Of a stretch of 64,000 bases of DNA, positions 7,906-17,526 are shown piece after piece (the first letter of the stretch is position 1; each line of letters opens with the position of its first letter). Position numbers and translations under genes: made by a program. Location: positions 434,001 to 498,000 of the forward strand of contig JAEPML010000001.1 of assembly GCA_017643925.1 (NCBI GenBank), given 5' to 3'. Under the pieces are notes generated by a model. That model was not told where the DNA came from, made no database searches, and saw only the letters and a list, made by a program, of their open reading frames with translations. Origin of the DNA: Roseibium sp. (GTDB lineage: Bacteria > Pseudomonadota > Alphaproteobacteria > Rhizobiales > Stappiaceae).

Positions 7906-8535
7906 TTGGGGGATGATTTGAACAATCTGGCCGTGGTGGGGGACACCGAAAATCTTGTATCGGCACTGGTCGTCGATCTTGCTGACATGTCGTGCCTGGA
8001 AGTGGCTGTGCATGACCTGAATGATAATGGCTGTTGGATCGTCTCGGACAAGATTGATCTCTTGAAAGAGCAGATCGGTTTGCGCATCGAAGGGTCAGAC
8101 AAGCTGCTTCGTGCCAACATCGTTGCCTATGGCGATCGCGAAGCGGAGATCTCCTTCAAGGTCGAGTTTGATGAGCCGACCGAAAAACGGCGCGAAATCA
8201 GAAGACCGGTCTGGCTCACGGCGGTTGTTTGCGGGCGTACACATCCTGTCACCATGAAATGCCGTATCGTTGACGCCAGCAAATCCGGGTGTCGTTTGGA
8301 AGGCTCCGGCCTCGATCGTCTGCCTCCCGAGATTGAAGTCTCCATTCCGGGTCTCAACTTGCCCATTCCGGGCAAGATTGTCTGGAGAAAGGATAACCAG
8401 GCGGGTGTTCAACTGGCTTGGCCGTTTGAACCGGACCCCAAACCTTCCACGGATATCCTGTTGCAAAAACTTGTCGAGGAACGGCAGAAAAAGGTCGCGA
8501 AACCCAAGAAGAAAGTCAGCGCCTTCGGTCGTTAG
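7906..8535 (+). CDS. PilZ-domain protein, likely c-di-GMP binding
   Basis: A 209-residue cytoplasmic protein with no signal or membrane segment. The second half is a PilZ domain: the R-R-E-I-R-R stretch (about 94-99) supplies the arginine-rich loop and D-A-S-K-S-G-C (about 123-129) fits the D/N-x-S-x-x-G motif that together bind c-di-GMP. The first half carries a similar D-L-N-D-N-G-C segment, suggesting a degenerate second PilZ-like repeat. The tail is Lys-rich. PilZ proteins read c-di-GMP levels to control motility, polysaccharide or cell cycle; the partner is unknown. The nearest c-di-GMP enzyme in this window is the GGDEF-EAL protein at 15.7-17.3 kb. The start is ambiguous between TTG 7906 and TTG 7918. 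Confidence 0.8.
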   Translation: MGDDLNNLAVVGDTENLVSALVVDLADMSCLEVAVHDLNDNGCWIVSDKIDLLKEQIGLRIEGSDKLLRANIVAYGDREAEISFKVEFDEPTEKRREIRRPVWLTAVVCGRTHPVTMKCRIVDASKSGCRLEGSGLDRLPPEIEVSIPGLNLPIPGKIVWRKDNQAGVQLAWPFEPDPKPSTDILLQKLVEERQKKVAKPKKKVSAFGR

Positions 8536-8656
8536 ATCCTGTCAATCTACGTAGGTGACACAGAATGCGGCAGATTTGCCGACCTGCGCTCTTTGCAAGT
8601 GGACGTCGCGTACATATATCGATGGAGATTGTAAACTCTGTCAGGGCTATTAGCGC

Positions 8657-9514
8657 GTGCTTTCAAAACTTCGCCGTTTCCTTCCCAAGCGTTTCCGCGA
8701 CGAGAAGTCTGTTATTCCGGTTGTCCGCCTTCAGGGTGCGATCGGCATGTCCAGTCCGATGCGGTCCGGACTTTCGCTCGCCACTGCTGCGCTTCCACTG
8801 GAAAAAGCCTTCTCCATCAAGAAAGCTCCGGCCGTCGCCCTGATTGTCAATTCGCCCGGCGGATCGCCGGTGCAGTCGCGTCTGATCTTCAAACGTATCA
8901 GGGATCTGGCAAAGGAGAACGACAAGGACGTTCTGGTCTTTGTCGAGGACGTCGCCGCAAGTGGTGGCTACATGATCTCGCTCGCGGGGGACGAGATTTT
9001 CGTCGATCCGTCATCGATCGTCGGCTCGATCGGTGTTGTGGCCGCCGGGTTCGGATTCACCGAAATGATCAAAAAAATCGGCGTCGACCGCAGGGTCTAC
9101 ACCGCCGGTGAGAAGAAGGTCACGCTCGACCCGTTTCAGCCCGAGGTGCCCGAGGATATCGAGTATCTCAAATCCCTCCAACTGGAAATTCACGAGACTT
9201 TCATTGAGATTGTCAAGTCCCGGCGTGGCGACGTCCTTACCGATGATCCGGATCTCTTCACCGGCAAGTTCTGGACAGGTCGAAGCGCCGTGCAGCTTGG
9301 CCTCGTTGACGCCATCGGCGATTTGCGCTCGGTGATCAAGGAACGCTATGGCGACAAAGCCGAACCGAAGCTGATTTCGGCTCCGCGCGGTCTCATGGGA
9401 CGCAAGGCGGGACTGGGTGTAGCCCTCTCCGGCGAACGGTTGACCGAGGGGCTTGGAGACGAGCTGATCTCGTCAATCGAAAATCGGGCGCTGTGGATGC
9501 GCTATGGCCTTTAA
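8657..9514 (+). CDS. S49 family serine peptidase (SppA/SohB-like)
   Basis: A 285-residue single-domain member of the signal peptide peptidase A family, which cuts leftover signal peptides or other membrane substrates. The nucleophile lies in V-A-A-S-G-G-Y at Ser102 and the general base is probably Lys153 or Lys154 in G-E-K-K-V-T-L-D-P-F. The preceding N-S-P-G-G-S-P stretch and S-S-I-V-G-S-I-G-V motif are typical. Unlike E. coli SppA it has one catalytic domain, and no clear N-terminal membrane anchor is visible. The start is GTG 8657; the ribosome binding site is weak. A 61-residue small gene follows after 48 bases and may be co-transcribed. Confidence 0.88.
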   Translation: MLSKLRRFLPKRFRDEKSVIPVVRLQGAIGMSSPMRSGLSLATAALPLEKAFSIKKAPAVALIVNSPGGSPVQSRLIFKRIRDLAKENDKDVLVFVEDVAASGGYMISLAGDEIFVDPSSIVGSIGVVAAGFGFTEMIKKIGVDRRVYTAGEKKVTLDPFQPEVPEDIEYLKSLQLEIHETFIEIVKSRRGDVLTDDPDLFTGKFWTGRSAVQLGLVDAIGDLRSVIKERYGDKAEPKLISAPRGLMGRKAGLGVALSGERLTEGLGDELISSIENRALWMRYGL

Positions 9515-9562
9515 AAAGGCACATTGCATGTGTGATCTGGCGGGCAGAAGAAGGGGACTACC

Positions 9563-9748
9563 ATGACGGAATTGATAGGAGTGGCGGCACTCGCGGTTGG
9601 CGGCTACTGGATCGTGCAACGCGTCAAACGCAAGATGGCCGAAGTGGAAAACCAGATCTCCAGGGCGGCTGCCAAAGCTGATCCCAATGGACGCGGAGCC
9701 AAGCTTGTGCTGGATCCCGTCAGCGGCAAGTATCGCCCGCAGTCCTGA
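9563..9748 (+). CDS. Conserved small protein with one membrane segment
   Basis: A 61-residue product that begins with a hydrophobic stretch (residues 3-18, L-I-G-V-A-A-L-A-V-G-G-Y-W-I-V) followed by a basic, helical tail and the end G-K-Y-R-P-Q-S. It looks like a single-pass inner-membrane protein. AAGGGG lies about 8 bases before the ATG. It sits 48 bases after the S49 peptidase gene and before a terminator, so the two probably form a short operon. The function is unknown; a partner role for the peptidase is only a guess from position. Confidence 0.7.
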   Translation: MTELIGVAALAVGGYWIVQRVKRKMAEVENQISRAAAKADPNGRGAKLVLDPVSGKYRPQS

Positions 9749-9792
9749 GACTTCCGGACCCTGTTTCAAACATGTCCTTGCCCATCACCGGA

Positions 9793-9824
9793 CGGGCAAG
9801 ACCTCTCTCGCCCGCCCAGTTTTT
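9793..9824 (+). terminator. Intrinsic terminator after the S49 peptidase operon
   Basis: An 8-bp stem with one mismatch (9793-9800 with 9807-9814), then CCCAGTTTTT. It stands between convergent genes. Confidence 0.6.
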
Positions 9825-9829
9825 AATTG

Positions 9830-11218
9830 CTACGTCGGAACTGCCCTGAACAGGCCCCAGCGCGCGGTGTTCCGCCGGGCCGATTGTGCGAGAACGGCAA
9901 TGGTCAGCACAACGACCAGGAAATCTGCCACCGGACCGGCCCACCAGATACCGACTTCTCCCATGTAGACCGGCAGGACCCACAAGGCCGGCAGGAAGAT
10001 CAGGTAGGGCCGCACGAGGCTGAGGATTGCCGCCCGCAAAGCATCGCCAATGGCCTGAAAATAGGTTGCGATGACGAAGACCGGCCCGGCGGAGAACAGA
10101 AGCGCGACCATGATGGGCAGGATCCGCGCAACTTCTTCCGCAACCGTTTCATCCTCGACAAACAGCAGTCCGATCGGCCTTGCGAAGATGGTCAGGATCA
10201 CCTGGGCGGCCGCACAATAGGCGAGCGATGTCGCCAACCCGAGACGCAAGGTATTGTCCGATCTCTGCCACAGCTGTGCACCGAAATTGTTGCCGATCAT
10301 CGCCTGAAGCGCATGCGTCAACCCAAGCAGGGGCAGATAGACGAAGGTCATGATCCGCGTGATGATACCGAACGCGGCGACCGTTGCCTCGTAGCCGGTG
10401 CCTCCAAAACGCTGCAGCACCGCAAATGTGGACGCCGAGCCAATGGCGATGCCGAGGAAACTCAGGCTTTGCGGGGCACCAAGCGCCAGGATGGACGTCC
10501 AGTCTGAGTTGAGCGGAAACCGGAGCAGATTGCCTGGCCCAAGAGCCGTCCGTGCCCGCAAGCGGTAGAAAATGATCACGGCCAGCGCAATCATCTGGGC
10601 AAGCGCGGTGCCATAGGCTGTCCCGGCAACGCCCAGTTCGAAGATGGCAATCAGGACATAGTTGAAGACAATATTCGCCAGCGAGACGAACACGCTGGTT
10701 CCGGCCATCAACGCAATGCGGCCTTCGCTGCGCAGGGCGTCCGAATTGACGGCAAGCACGAACAGCAGCGGCGAGCACCAGATGGTGATCGATATATACG
10801 TGTAGCTCATCCACGCGATCGAGTCGTCTCCGTCTGCGGCAATCAGGGTAAGTTCCCAGCCGAAAAGAAAGAGCGCCGATGTCAGGAGACCTCCGGCGAG
10901 AAGCGCAAGGCCATGCGCTCCGCTGAACACAGCGCGTGCTGCCTCGGTTCTGCCGCCGCCAAGATGCCGTGCCAGCAGGCTCGACATGCCGCTTGAAACG
11001 AGCGTTGCCGTGGCAACGAGCAACATATAGGCGGGAAACATGAGTGTAACCGCACTCAGGGCATCGGGTCCGATAAAGATGCCAATGAACATGGCGTCCA
11101 CGACGGTCAGCAGTCCGTTCATGCTCATCACGAATATGATGGGCAATGCCGTTTTGACGAGCGTCAGGCCGAGAGGCCCCGCAGTGAACATGTTGGGGCG
11201 AGCCGTGTCTTGCGACAT
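9830..11218 (-). CDS. MATE family efflux transporter
   Basis: A 462-residue inner-membrane protein with about 12 hydrophobic helices, the size and pattern of multidrug and toxin extrusion transporters (NorM/DinF type), which export cationic or small organic compounds in exchange for Na+ or H+. Two MatE halves are visible: residues about 18-180 (from L-V-K-T-A-L-P-I-I-F-V-M-S) and about 245-410. The substrate cannot be told from sequence. The gene stands alone, ending against the S49 operon terminator, with a GNAT gene 180 bases upstream on the same strand. Confidence 0.88.
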   Translation of the reverse strand: MSQDTARPNMFTAGPLGLTLVKTALPIIFVMSMNGLLTVVDAMFIGIFIGPDALSAVTLMFPAYMLLVATATLVSSGMSSLLARHLGGGRTEAARAVFSGAHGLALLAGGLLTSALFLFGWELTLIAADGDDSIAWMSYTYISITIWCSPLLFVLAVNSDALRSEGRIALMAGTSVFVSLANIVFNYVLIAIFELGVAGTAYGTALAQMIALAVIIFYRLRARTALGPGNLLRFPLNSDWTSILALGAPQSLSFLGIAIGSASTFAVLQRFGGTGYEATVAAFGIITRIMTFVYLPLLGLTHALQAMIGNNFGAQLWQRSDNTLRLGLATSLAYCAAAQVILTIFARPIGLLFVEDETVAEEVARILPIMVALLFSAGPVFVIATYFQAIGDALRAAILSLVRPYLIFLPALWVLPVYMGEVGIWWAGPVADFLVVVLTIAVLAQSARRNTARWGLFRAVPT

Positions 11219-11398
11219 GGTGTTCTCCGATCATGAATGTGAACTGGAGGAGCTCGCGTTGCCACCGGAGAAGAAATGCGCAAAAACCGGTATTCTCTGA
11301 GCCAGAATTTCACCTTGGCTGACACGCCTGCGAGCGGCCGGTATCTGGAACCGGCCCGGACCCTATCGAGAGGAGGGGGCCATCGTCAAGAGCAGGTG

Positions 11399-11884
11399 TT
11401 ATGTGTGATCCGATTTCGACGAGCTGCCAGGTCGGGTTGAGTCCGCGCACCATTCATAGAAGTTGTCGAGCTCGGTTTCGCCTGTCTTGCGGAAACCGTG
11501 AGCTTGGTAAAACCGGTTGGCCGGACTATCCCTGAGGGCCATGAGGCGGATTGGCAGCCCCAATGGCAAGGCGAGAGACTTGATGTGATCGAGGACAAGT
11601 GCACCAAGACCCGATCCCTTGAATGCGGGGGCAACATAAAGATGATCCAGGTAAAGGTGGTCGAGATGTTGCTGCAAGACAAAGAAACCGGCCAGGTCTT
11701 CGTCCCGGATCAGTTTCCATGTCTGGTCCGGTTGAAAGCGCTGCAGGAACCGGTTGCGTGCGCGCTGCGGGTCAAAGCGGCCAACGGATTCAAGACTCGG
11801 GCGCATGGCTTCTACGCGTAAGCTGGCAAGTGCGCTGGCGTCGGATTGAAGTGCCTGCGCGATGATGGGCAATGTCGTGTTCAT
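11399..11884 (-). CDS. GNAT family N-acetyltransferase
   Basis: A 161-residue cytoplasmic acetyltransferase. The acetyl-CoA binding motif A lies at L-Y-V-A-P-A-F-K-G-S-G-L-G-A-L-V (about residues 81-97), matching the family pattern V-x-P-x-x-R/Q-G-x-G. Motif B is N-R-F-Y-Q-A-H-G-F. The C-terminal tail is Ser/Lys-rich and short. The substrate is unknown; the family acetylates proteins, small amines and antibiotics. The start at ATG 11884 is plausible, without a strong ribosome binding site. Confidence 0.82.
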   Translation of the reverse strand: MNTTLPIIAQALQSDASALASLRVEAMRPSLESVGRFDPQRARNRFLQRFQPDQTWKLIRDEDLAGFFVLQQHLDHLYLDHLYVAPAFKGSGLGALVLDHIKSLALPLGLPIRLMALRDSPANRFYQAHGFRKTGETELDNFYEWCADSTRPGSSSKSDHT

Positions 11885-12082
11885 AACCCTTGTCTGGTTA
11901 TCACAATCACCTCTAAACGGAAGCTGTTCATGAATTCAGGACTGCAGGTTTGCGCGGTAGAGAAATGCCGGCCATATACCCGATCGCTCATCCACCCTTG
12001 ACCTGATGCCGTCACCGTGGCACCTGTCGCCGCGACCGGCAGGCACCACCTGCCGCAGAAAGCCAGATTTCGGAACCAATCC

Positions 12083-13051
12083 ATGTCGACTGAAACATTG
12101 CCTGCGCATATGCGTCCGGAAAACTCCTTTCAGGGCCTGATCCTGACCCTGCAACGCTTTTGGGCCGACCAGGGCTGCGTGGTTCTGCAGCCCTATGACA
12201 TGGAAGTCGGCGCCGGCACGTTTCACCCGGCAACAACCTTGCGTTCGCTCGGGCCACGCCCGTGGAAAGCGGCCTATGTTCAGCCGTCCCGCCGGCCCAC
12301 GGATGGTCGCTATGGTGAAAATCCGAACCGCCTGCAGCACTATTATCAGTTCCAGGTCATCCTGAAACCGTCACCTGAGAACCTGCAGCAGCTGTATCTC
12401 GACTCGCTCTATGCCATCGGCCTGGATCCGAAACTGCACGATATCCGTTTCGTCGAGGACGACTGGGAAAGCCCGACATTGGGCGCCTGGGGCCTTGGCT
12501 GGGAATGCTGGTGCGACGGCATGGAAGTCTCGCAGTTCACCTACTTCCAGCAAGTGGCCGGTTTTGAATGCTCGCCGGTATCCGGTGAGTTGACCTATGG
12601 CCTGGAACGTCTCGCCATGTATATCCAGGGTGTCGATAACGTCTATGACCTGAACTACAACGGCATGGAAGGCGCAGACAAGGTCACCTATGGCGACGTC
12701 TTTCTGCAGGCTGAGCAGGAATATTCCCGGCACAATTTCGAGCATGCGGACACCGACATGCTGTTCCGCCATTTCAAGGATGCCGAAACCGAGTGCCTGG
12801 CAATCCTGGACGCCGGTGCCAAGGCCCGCGAAGCGGCAGGGGCGGCGGTGCACCAGGTGGTGCTGCCTGCCTATGACCAGTGCATCAAGGCAAGCCACGC
12901 GTTCAACCTCCTCGATGCGCGCGGTGTGATTTCCGTGACAGAACGCCAGAGCTATATCCTGCGTGTGCGCGAGTTGGCCAAGGCCTGCGGTGCGGCGTTC
13001 CTGGAAACCGAGGCTGGCGGTGTCGGCTATCACAATCAGATCAACGGCTGA
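12083..13051 (+). CDS. glyQ: Glycyl-tRNA synthetase alpha subunit
   Basis: A 322-residue catalytic subunit of the alpha2beta2 glycyl-tRNA synthetase, which charges tRNA-Gly with glycine. The near-invariant opening from [12 protein letters not shown] to [21 protein letters not shown] is present, as are [14 protein letters not shown] and H-Y-Y-Q-F-Q-V. ATG 12083 is chosen over an upstream ATG at 12017 because the protein then begins at the usual family position. The beta subunit (17527-19614) is on the same strand 4.5 kb away; the two genes are usually neighbours, so the lemA, DUF2207 and GGDEF-EAL genes look inserted between them. Confidence 0.96.
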   Translation: MSTETLPAHMRPENSFQGLILTLQRFWADQGCVVLQPYDMEVGAGTFHPATTLRSLGPRPWKAAYVQPSRRPTDGRYGENPNRLQHYYQFQVILKPSPENLQQLYLDSLYAIGLDPKLHDIRFVEDDWESPTLGAWGLGWECWCDGMEVSQFTYFQQVAGFECSPVSGELTYGLERLAMYIQGVDNVYDLNYNGMEGADKVTYGDVFLQAEQEYSRHNFEHADTDMLFRHFKDAETECLAILDAGAKAREAAGAAVHQVVLPAYDQCIKASHAFNLLDARGVISVTERQSYILRVRELAKACGAAFLETEAGGVGYHNQING

Positions 13052-13203
13052 TTTAGCGCTTTCAAGGCACCTCTCGCTGCGCTTGCAGCAACCAGCCTGA
13101 CAATTGCGCCTGGATACAGGACTGAAACAAAACAGTGGTTTGAAGCGGACGACAATCGCCTGAAGTCCGGATAGCCTCGCTCGTGTTTTTTACGGAGGTT
13201 TTC

Positions 13204-13761
13204 ATGGCGACCTGGTTCATTCTTGCGCTTGTTCTCGCACTCGCTGTATTGGCAATCATTCTTTACAATGCGCTCGTCAAGAAACGGCAGATGGTTGAAG
13301 AAGGCTGGAGCGGGATTGACGTTCAGCTCAAACGCCGTGCGAACCTCATCCCCAACCTCGTCGAAACCGTGAAGGGCTACGCCTCCCACGAACAGGATAC
13401 CTTGAACGAAGTCACCGAACTGCGCGCGAAAGTGAGCGGCATGACAGGCGACGATGTTGCCGGACGGGCCAAGGTTGAGGGGGCTCTCTCGCAGGCGCTG
13501 GGTCGGTTGTTCGCAGTTGCCGAAGCCTATCCGGATTTGAAAGCCAGCCAGAATTTCTCGGATCTGCATCAGTCCCTTGATGAGATCGAAGACGCCATCC
13601 AGATGGCCCGGCGCTACTACAACGGCGCCGTAAGAGCCTTGAACGTTGCGGTCGAGAGCTTTCCTTCGAATTTGATCGCGAACCAGTTCAAGTTCGAGAA
13701 GGCGGAATATTTCGAAATCGATGACGAGGCCGACAGGGCCGTTCCGAAAGTCTCATTCTGA
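13204..13761 (+). CDS. lemA: LemA family protein
   Basis: A 185-residue protein with an N-terminal membrane anchor ([17 protein letters not shown], about residues 3-20) and an all-helical cytoplasmic or periplasmic body. The family signature is clear: Y-N-x-L-V-K, then [21 protein letters not shown], and R-R-Y-Y-N-G-A-V-R at the end. GGAGG lies 7 bases before ATG 13204. It is followed after 14 bases by the DUF2207 gene, the common LemA partner arrangement. The molecular role is not settled; envelope homeostasis has been suggested for family members. Confidence 0.92.
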   Translation: MATWFILALVLALAVLAIILYNALVKKRQMVEEGWSGIDVQLKRRANLIPNLVETVKGYASHEQDTLNEVTELRAKVSGMTGDDVAGRAKVEGALSQALGRLFAVAEAYPDLKASQNFSDLHQSLDEIEDAIQMARRYYNGAVRALNVAVESFPSNLIANQFKFEKAEYFEIDDEADRAVPKVSF

Positions 13762-13775
13762 CGGGCTGCATCCTC

Positions 13776-15716
13776 ATGGCTTTACAACGGATTTTTGCGG
13801 TTCTTCTGTTGCTCGTTTCCCTCGGGGCTGCGTCTTCCCAGGCGGTGGCCGACGAGCGGATCCTGCGGTTTGTCTCCAAAATCGACGTCGCTGCGGACGG
13901 CGTTTTGACAGTCACCGAGACAATTACGGTCCAGGCCGAATGGGCGCAGATCAAACGGGGGATCTATCGCGACATTCCCCTGACAGTGGAGGGTGCGAAT
14001 GGCCGGACCTATCGGGTCGGCTTCACGCTTCTGTCGGTGCTGCGCGACGGTGAGCCCGAACCGCATTTCCAGAGTGACAGCGGGGACGGGGTCCGGATCT
14101 ATGTGGGCCGTGAAGACCAGTTCGTGCCGAAAGGCACGCACACATATACGATCGAATATGAAACCGATCGCCAGATCAGGTTTTTCGACGATCATGATGA
14201 AGTCTACTGGAATGTAACCGGCAATGAATGGGTCTTCCCAATCGATGAAGTGGTTGCGCGGGTCGTCCTGCCACAAGGTGTTGCTGCATCTAAGTGGACT
14301 GCCTACACCGGCTACTATGGTGACACCGGAAAGAATTTCACGGCCAGCTCCGCTGAGGGTGGCTCCGAGATCACTTTCAGGACGACGCGGCCGTTGAGCT
14401 CCTATAAGGGATTGTCGGTCGTCGTGAGTATGCCCAAAGGCGCGATCCCGGCCCCGTCTCGGGAAAAGCAGCTGCAATACTTCCTGAGCGATTACAGTGC
14501 CGAGCTGATCGGGGGAGCAGGCCTGGCGGTCGTCTTGGTCTACTATCTGTTTGCCTGGTGGATCGTTGGGCGAGATCCGCCCCGTGGCGTTACATTCCCC
14601 AGGTTCAAGGCTCCGGAAGGTGTTTCTCCTGCACTTGCCAAATATATCCTGAACCGTGGGTTCGGTGACGGCGGCTGGGTCGCGCTTTCGGCAGCCTGTC
14701 TTAACCTCGCTGTCAAAAAACGGCTCCGGCTTGAAGATGACAGTGGCGAAGTGACCCTGCATCTTGAAGACCGGACTGATGCGAGGGACACGAGGCTCCC
14801 CAAGGGTGAGGCGGCTCTGGTCTCCTACCTGAGAGGGCGGTCGTCTCCCTTGCCGCTCAACAAGGACAATGGCGGTTCGATAAAATCGCTGGGAACCAAA
14901 TTCAGAAACGCGATCGAAAAGGAAAACCGGGACGTCTTCTTCAAGACCAATCGCGTCTATCTCATTCCGGGCATCGCCTTGAGCATTGTGACAATTTTTG
15001 CCTTGCTCGTGTTTGGACGGTTGGCCCCGGATCAGGAAGGCTTTGTCATGGTCTTTCTGATGTTGTCGATCTTTGCATCGGTGATTGCCGTGAATCTCGG
15101 CAAGGTCGCGTTTCGTTTTGCTTCCATACAGGTCCGGATTGCGCTGGTCTTCGGGTTCTTCGGCTTGGCAATGACGGGAGCTGCCTATGGCGCTTTCAAT
15201 ATCACTGGTGGCGTCGACACGGTGCCTGTCCTGCCGTTTCTTGCCGCCACGCTTGTTGCCTTGAACATCCTGTTCTTCTTCATCATCGGGGCACCGACCG
15301 CGCTCGGCCGACAAACGCTGGACGAGATCGAGGGTCTGAAACTCTATCTGTCAGTCGCCGAGAAGGAGCGAATGAACATGGCCGAAGCGCCGGACATGAG
15401 TTCAGGGCATTTCGAGGAGCTGTTGCCTTATGCCGTTGCCCTTGGCGTTGAAAAGCCCTGGGCCAAGGCATTCGAAGGATGGCTTGCAACTGCAGCCGGT
15501 GCCGCCGTGGCCAGCAGCTACCACCCTCATTGGTATTCCGGTGATACGTTCGATGCCCGTCACGTCTCTGACACGCTGGGGTCCACGGCAAGCTCGATGG
15601 CGGGTTCGTTTCAATCGTCGCTTCCGGTCCCGAAATCGTCCAGTTCGGGATCTTCAGGTTCCTCGGGCGGGTTTTCCGGTGGCGGTGGCGGCGGCGGTGG
15701 TGGTGGCGGTTGGTAA
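13776..15716 (+). CDS. DUF2207 membrane protein with Gly-rich tail, LemA partner
   Basis: A 646-residue envelope protein. Residues 1-26 form a signal peptide; the DUF2207 beta-domain spans about 28-230 ([15 protein letters not shown] to S-Y-K-G-L-S-V-V-V). A membrane helix lies near 247-268, followed by a cytoplasmic domain and a cluster of four helices at about 390-505. The C-terminus is a Ser/Gly tract ending in runs of glycine. This layout matches YciQ-type proteins encoded next to lemA. Co-transcription with lemA is very likely from the 14-base gap. The function of the pair is not established. Confidence 0.88.
   Translation: MALQRIFAVLLLLVSLGAASSQAVADERILRFVSKIDVAADGVLTVTETITVQAEWAQIKRGIYRDIPLTVEGANGRTYRVGFTLLSVLRDGEPEPHFQSDSGDGVRIYVGREDQFVPKGTHTYTIEYETDRQIRFFDDHDEVYWNVTGNEWVFPIDEVVARVVLPQGVAASKWTAYTGYYGDTGKNFTASSAEGGSEITFRTTRPLSSYKGLSVVVSMPKGAIPAPSREKQLQYFLSDYSAELIGGAGLAVVLVYYLFAWWIVGRDPPRGVTFPRFKAPEGVSPALAKYILNRGFGDGGWVALSAACLNLAVKKRLRLEDDSGEVTLHLEDRTDARDTRLPKGEAALVSYLRGRSSPLPLNKDNGGSIKSLGTKFRNAIEKENRDVFFKTNRVYLIPGIALSIVTIFALLVFGRLAPDQEGFVMVFLMLSIFASVIAVNLGKVAFRFASIQVRIALVFGFFGLAMTGAAYGAFNITGGVDTVPVLPFLAATLVALNILFFFIIGAPTALGRQTLDEIEGLKLYLSVAEKERMNMAEAPDMSSGHFEELLPYAVALGVEKPWAKAFEGWLATAAGAAVASSYHPHWYSGDTFDARHVSDTLGSTASSMAGSFQSSLPVPKSSSSGSSGSSGGFSGGGGGGGGGGGW
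15667..15713 (+). repeat. GGN triplet tract coding for a polyglycine tail
   Basis: Tandem GGN codons (GGT/GGC) encode the C-terminal Gly tail of the DUF2207 protein. Such tracts can change length by slippage, but in triplets this stays in frame. Confidence 0.6.
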
Positions 15717-15728
15717 GCTGAGCTGCCT

Positions 15729-17309
15729 TCAGGCTGCGTCGGTCTTGCCCGTGAAAGGCAACCTGCCGTCGACCTGACTGTCAAGCAGTTCGGCCGCTTC
15801 CGTGGCGCTCACTGCTGCGGCGTAAAGGAATCCCTGGCCGTAATGGCAACCATTCGAGTTGAGAGCGTCGTGGATCTCGCTCTCCTCGACGCCTTCAGCA
15901 ACGGCGTCAATTTCCAGTCCCTTGGACAGGACGAGGATAGCCTCAACGATTGCAGCACACTGTTTGTCGACCAGCATGCGCTCGGTGAAGGACTTGTCGA
16001 TCTTCACTTTCTTGATGGGCAAGTCACGCAGATAGCTCAGGCTGGAATGCCCGGCGCCGAAGTCATCGAGAGCAATTGACACCCCGGTCTCTGTCAGTTC
16101 GGCGAGGATGCGTTTGGCTGATTCCGGGTTCTTGAGCAGTGACGTCTCGGTGATCTCGAGCACGAGCCGCTGGGCGGGAAATGCGCATGTTTCCAGTATG
16201 GATGTTATCTGGCTGAAAAGTGCCGGGTCCTGAAGCTGGACGGGTGACAGGTTGAAAGACAGGTAAAGATCGTCCGGCCAGGTTTTCGCGACCTCGCAAG
16301 CCTCGGCAAGAAGGTGACGCGTGAGATCGGTTATGATGCCGCAATCTTCGGCAATCGGGATGAACTCGAGCGGGGGAACGTTGCCGAAATCTCCGTCGGT
16401 CCAGCGCGCAAGCGCTTCAAAGCCCGCAATGCGACCCGTGTCCATGTCCAGAATTGGCTGGAAATGGACATTGACTTCGTCTGCCTCGATTGCCCGGCGC
16501 AGTCGTTGCTCCAGCAATGTGCGGTGCAGGATCGAGGCATCCATGTCGACTTCAAAGAAGCGATAGGTAGACCGTCCTGAAGACTTGGCCCGGTAAAGCG
16601 CAATATCCGCGCGGCGCAAGAGTTCCGTGATTGCGTATCCGTCATGCGGATAAAGAGCGATACCGATACCTGATCCGATGGAAATCTGCCGGTCTCCGAA
16701 TTCAAACCGGTCGCTGATGCGCGTCAGCAGCCGTCGGGCATAACCGGCCGCTTCGGACTTGTCCTTGAATTCCGGTGAGACAATTGCAAACTCGTCACCG
16801 CCGAGACGGGCAACGACGCCATCCTGATCGACCATTTCTGTGAGCCGGTCGGCGAAGCTGCGCAGCAGATTGTCGCCAAAGGCGTGGCCGTAGACGTCGT
16901 TGATCGGCTTGAAGCCGTCAAGGTCCAGCATCATGACAGCCCGGAAACTGTCCGGACTGATTTCGCGGCTGAGATCGGCAAAGGCTTCCAGCAGACGGCG
17001 TCGGTTTGGCAGGCCGGTGAGGGGGTCGTGTTGCGCAAGTGCCAGGGCCTCGTTATGCGCGAAGGATCGCGCCTTGAGTTCCTTGCGCATCTTGCGCGTG
17101 GCCCAGGCTCCGAAAGCCAGGCCCATGATTGCCACGGCCAGCAAACCGCTCGTTACGAGGTCATAGGCAAGATGATTGTGATCGTGCTGATTTCCAAGCA
17201 ACAATCCAGGGAAGAACTTGATAACAGCAAAGGCAACAAGGACGAGCACAAGTAGTGCTGCCATGGATCGTACCAATAAACGGTAATCCTGCGCTCTGTT
17301 GCCGTTCAC
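15729..17309 (-). CDS. Membrane-bound GGDEF-EAL c-di-GMP enzyme
   Basis: A 526-residue protein with two N-terminal membrane helices (about 16-38 and 53-70), a GGDEF domain with an intact G-G-D-E-F at 170-174, and an EAL domain with E-A-L at 298-300. Phosphodiesterase motifs remain: N-L-S-P-V-Q-L, E-I-T-E-T, D-D-F-G-A-G and K-I-D-K. No R-x-x-D inhibitory site precedes GGDEF. Both domains look catalytically able, so it may be bifunctional or use GGDEF as a GTP-sensing regulator of a phosphodiesterase. There is no PAS or large periplasmic sensor; the loop between helices is short and His-rich (Q-H-D-H-N-H). GTG 17309 is the start used; a later ATG at residue 16 is possible. Confidence 0.9.
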   Translation of the reverse strand: MNGNRAQDYRLLVRSMAALLVLVLVAFAVIKFFPGLLLGNQHDHNHLAYDLVTSGLLAVAIMGLAFGAWATRKMRKELKARSFAHNEALALAQHDPLTGLPNRRRLLEAFADLSREISPDSFRAVMMLDLDGFKPINDVYGHAFGDNLLRSFADRLTEMVDQDGVVARLGGDEFAIVSPEFKDKSEAAGYARRLLTRISDRFEFGDRQISIGSGIGIALYPHDGYAITELLRRADIALYRAKSSGRSTYRFFEVDMDASILHRTLLEQRLRRAIEADEVNVHFQPILDMDTGRIAGFEALARWTDGDFGNVPPLEFIPIAEDCGIITDLTRHLLAEACEVAKTWPDDLYLSFNLSPVQLQDPALFSQITSILETCAFPAQRLVLEITETSLLKNPESAKRILAELTETGVSIALDDFGAGHSSLSYLRDLPIKKVKIDKSFTERMLVDKQCAAIVEAILVLSKGLEIDAVAEGVEESEIHDALNSNGCHYGQGFLYAAAVSATEAAELLDSQVDGRLPFTGKTDAA

Positions 17310-17490
17310 GTATAAGCCCCGATACGTCGTCTTGTTGTATTGAGCAGAGTTTCACATGCAATTCTTGAAGAAGAGTGAAGCAATTTCTGGTAGTAATCGT
17401 TGCGTGCCCCGATTTGCGGTATCAGTGCCCGGCGCGAAAGGGGGTGACAAGTGGCCAGCGACTTGGTAACGGACGGCGCAATCCCTTTCC

Positions 17491-17504
17491 GGTGGTGTAC
17501 CACC
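17491..17504 (+). repeat. Inverted repeat GGTGGT-GT-ACCACC just before glyS
   Basis: Perfect 6-base arms, 22 bases before the glyS start. It could form a small hairpin in the leader or be an operator. Significance is unproven. Confidence 0.3.
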
Positions 17505-17526
17505 CTGATCAAAGGCCACAGATTCC

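Noticed and set aside
11936-12340. 134-codon minus-strand frame over the glyQ start
   Set aside because: Overlaps the conserved N-terminus of GlyQ on the other strand.
13782-15314. 510-codon minus-strand open frame
   Set aside because: Antisense shadow of the DUF2207 gene; composition rich in R, D, Q and G as typical for shadows.
15667-15713. GGN tract as a CRISPR or minisatellite
   Set aside because: It is a coding polyglycine tail of the DUF2207 protein, with no spacers.
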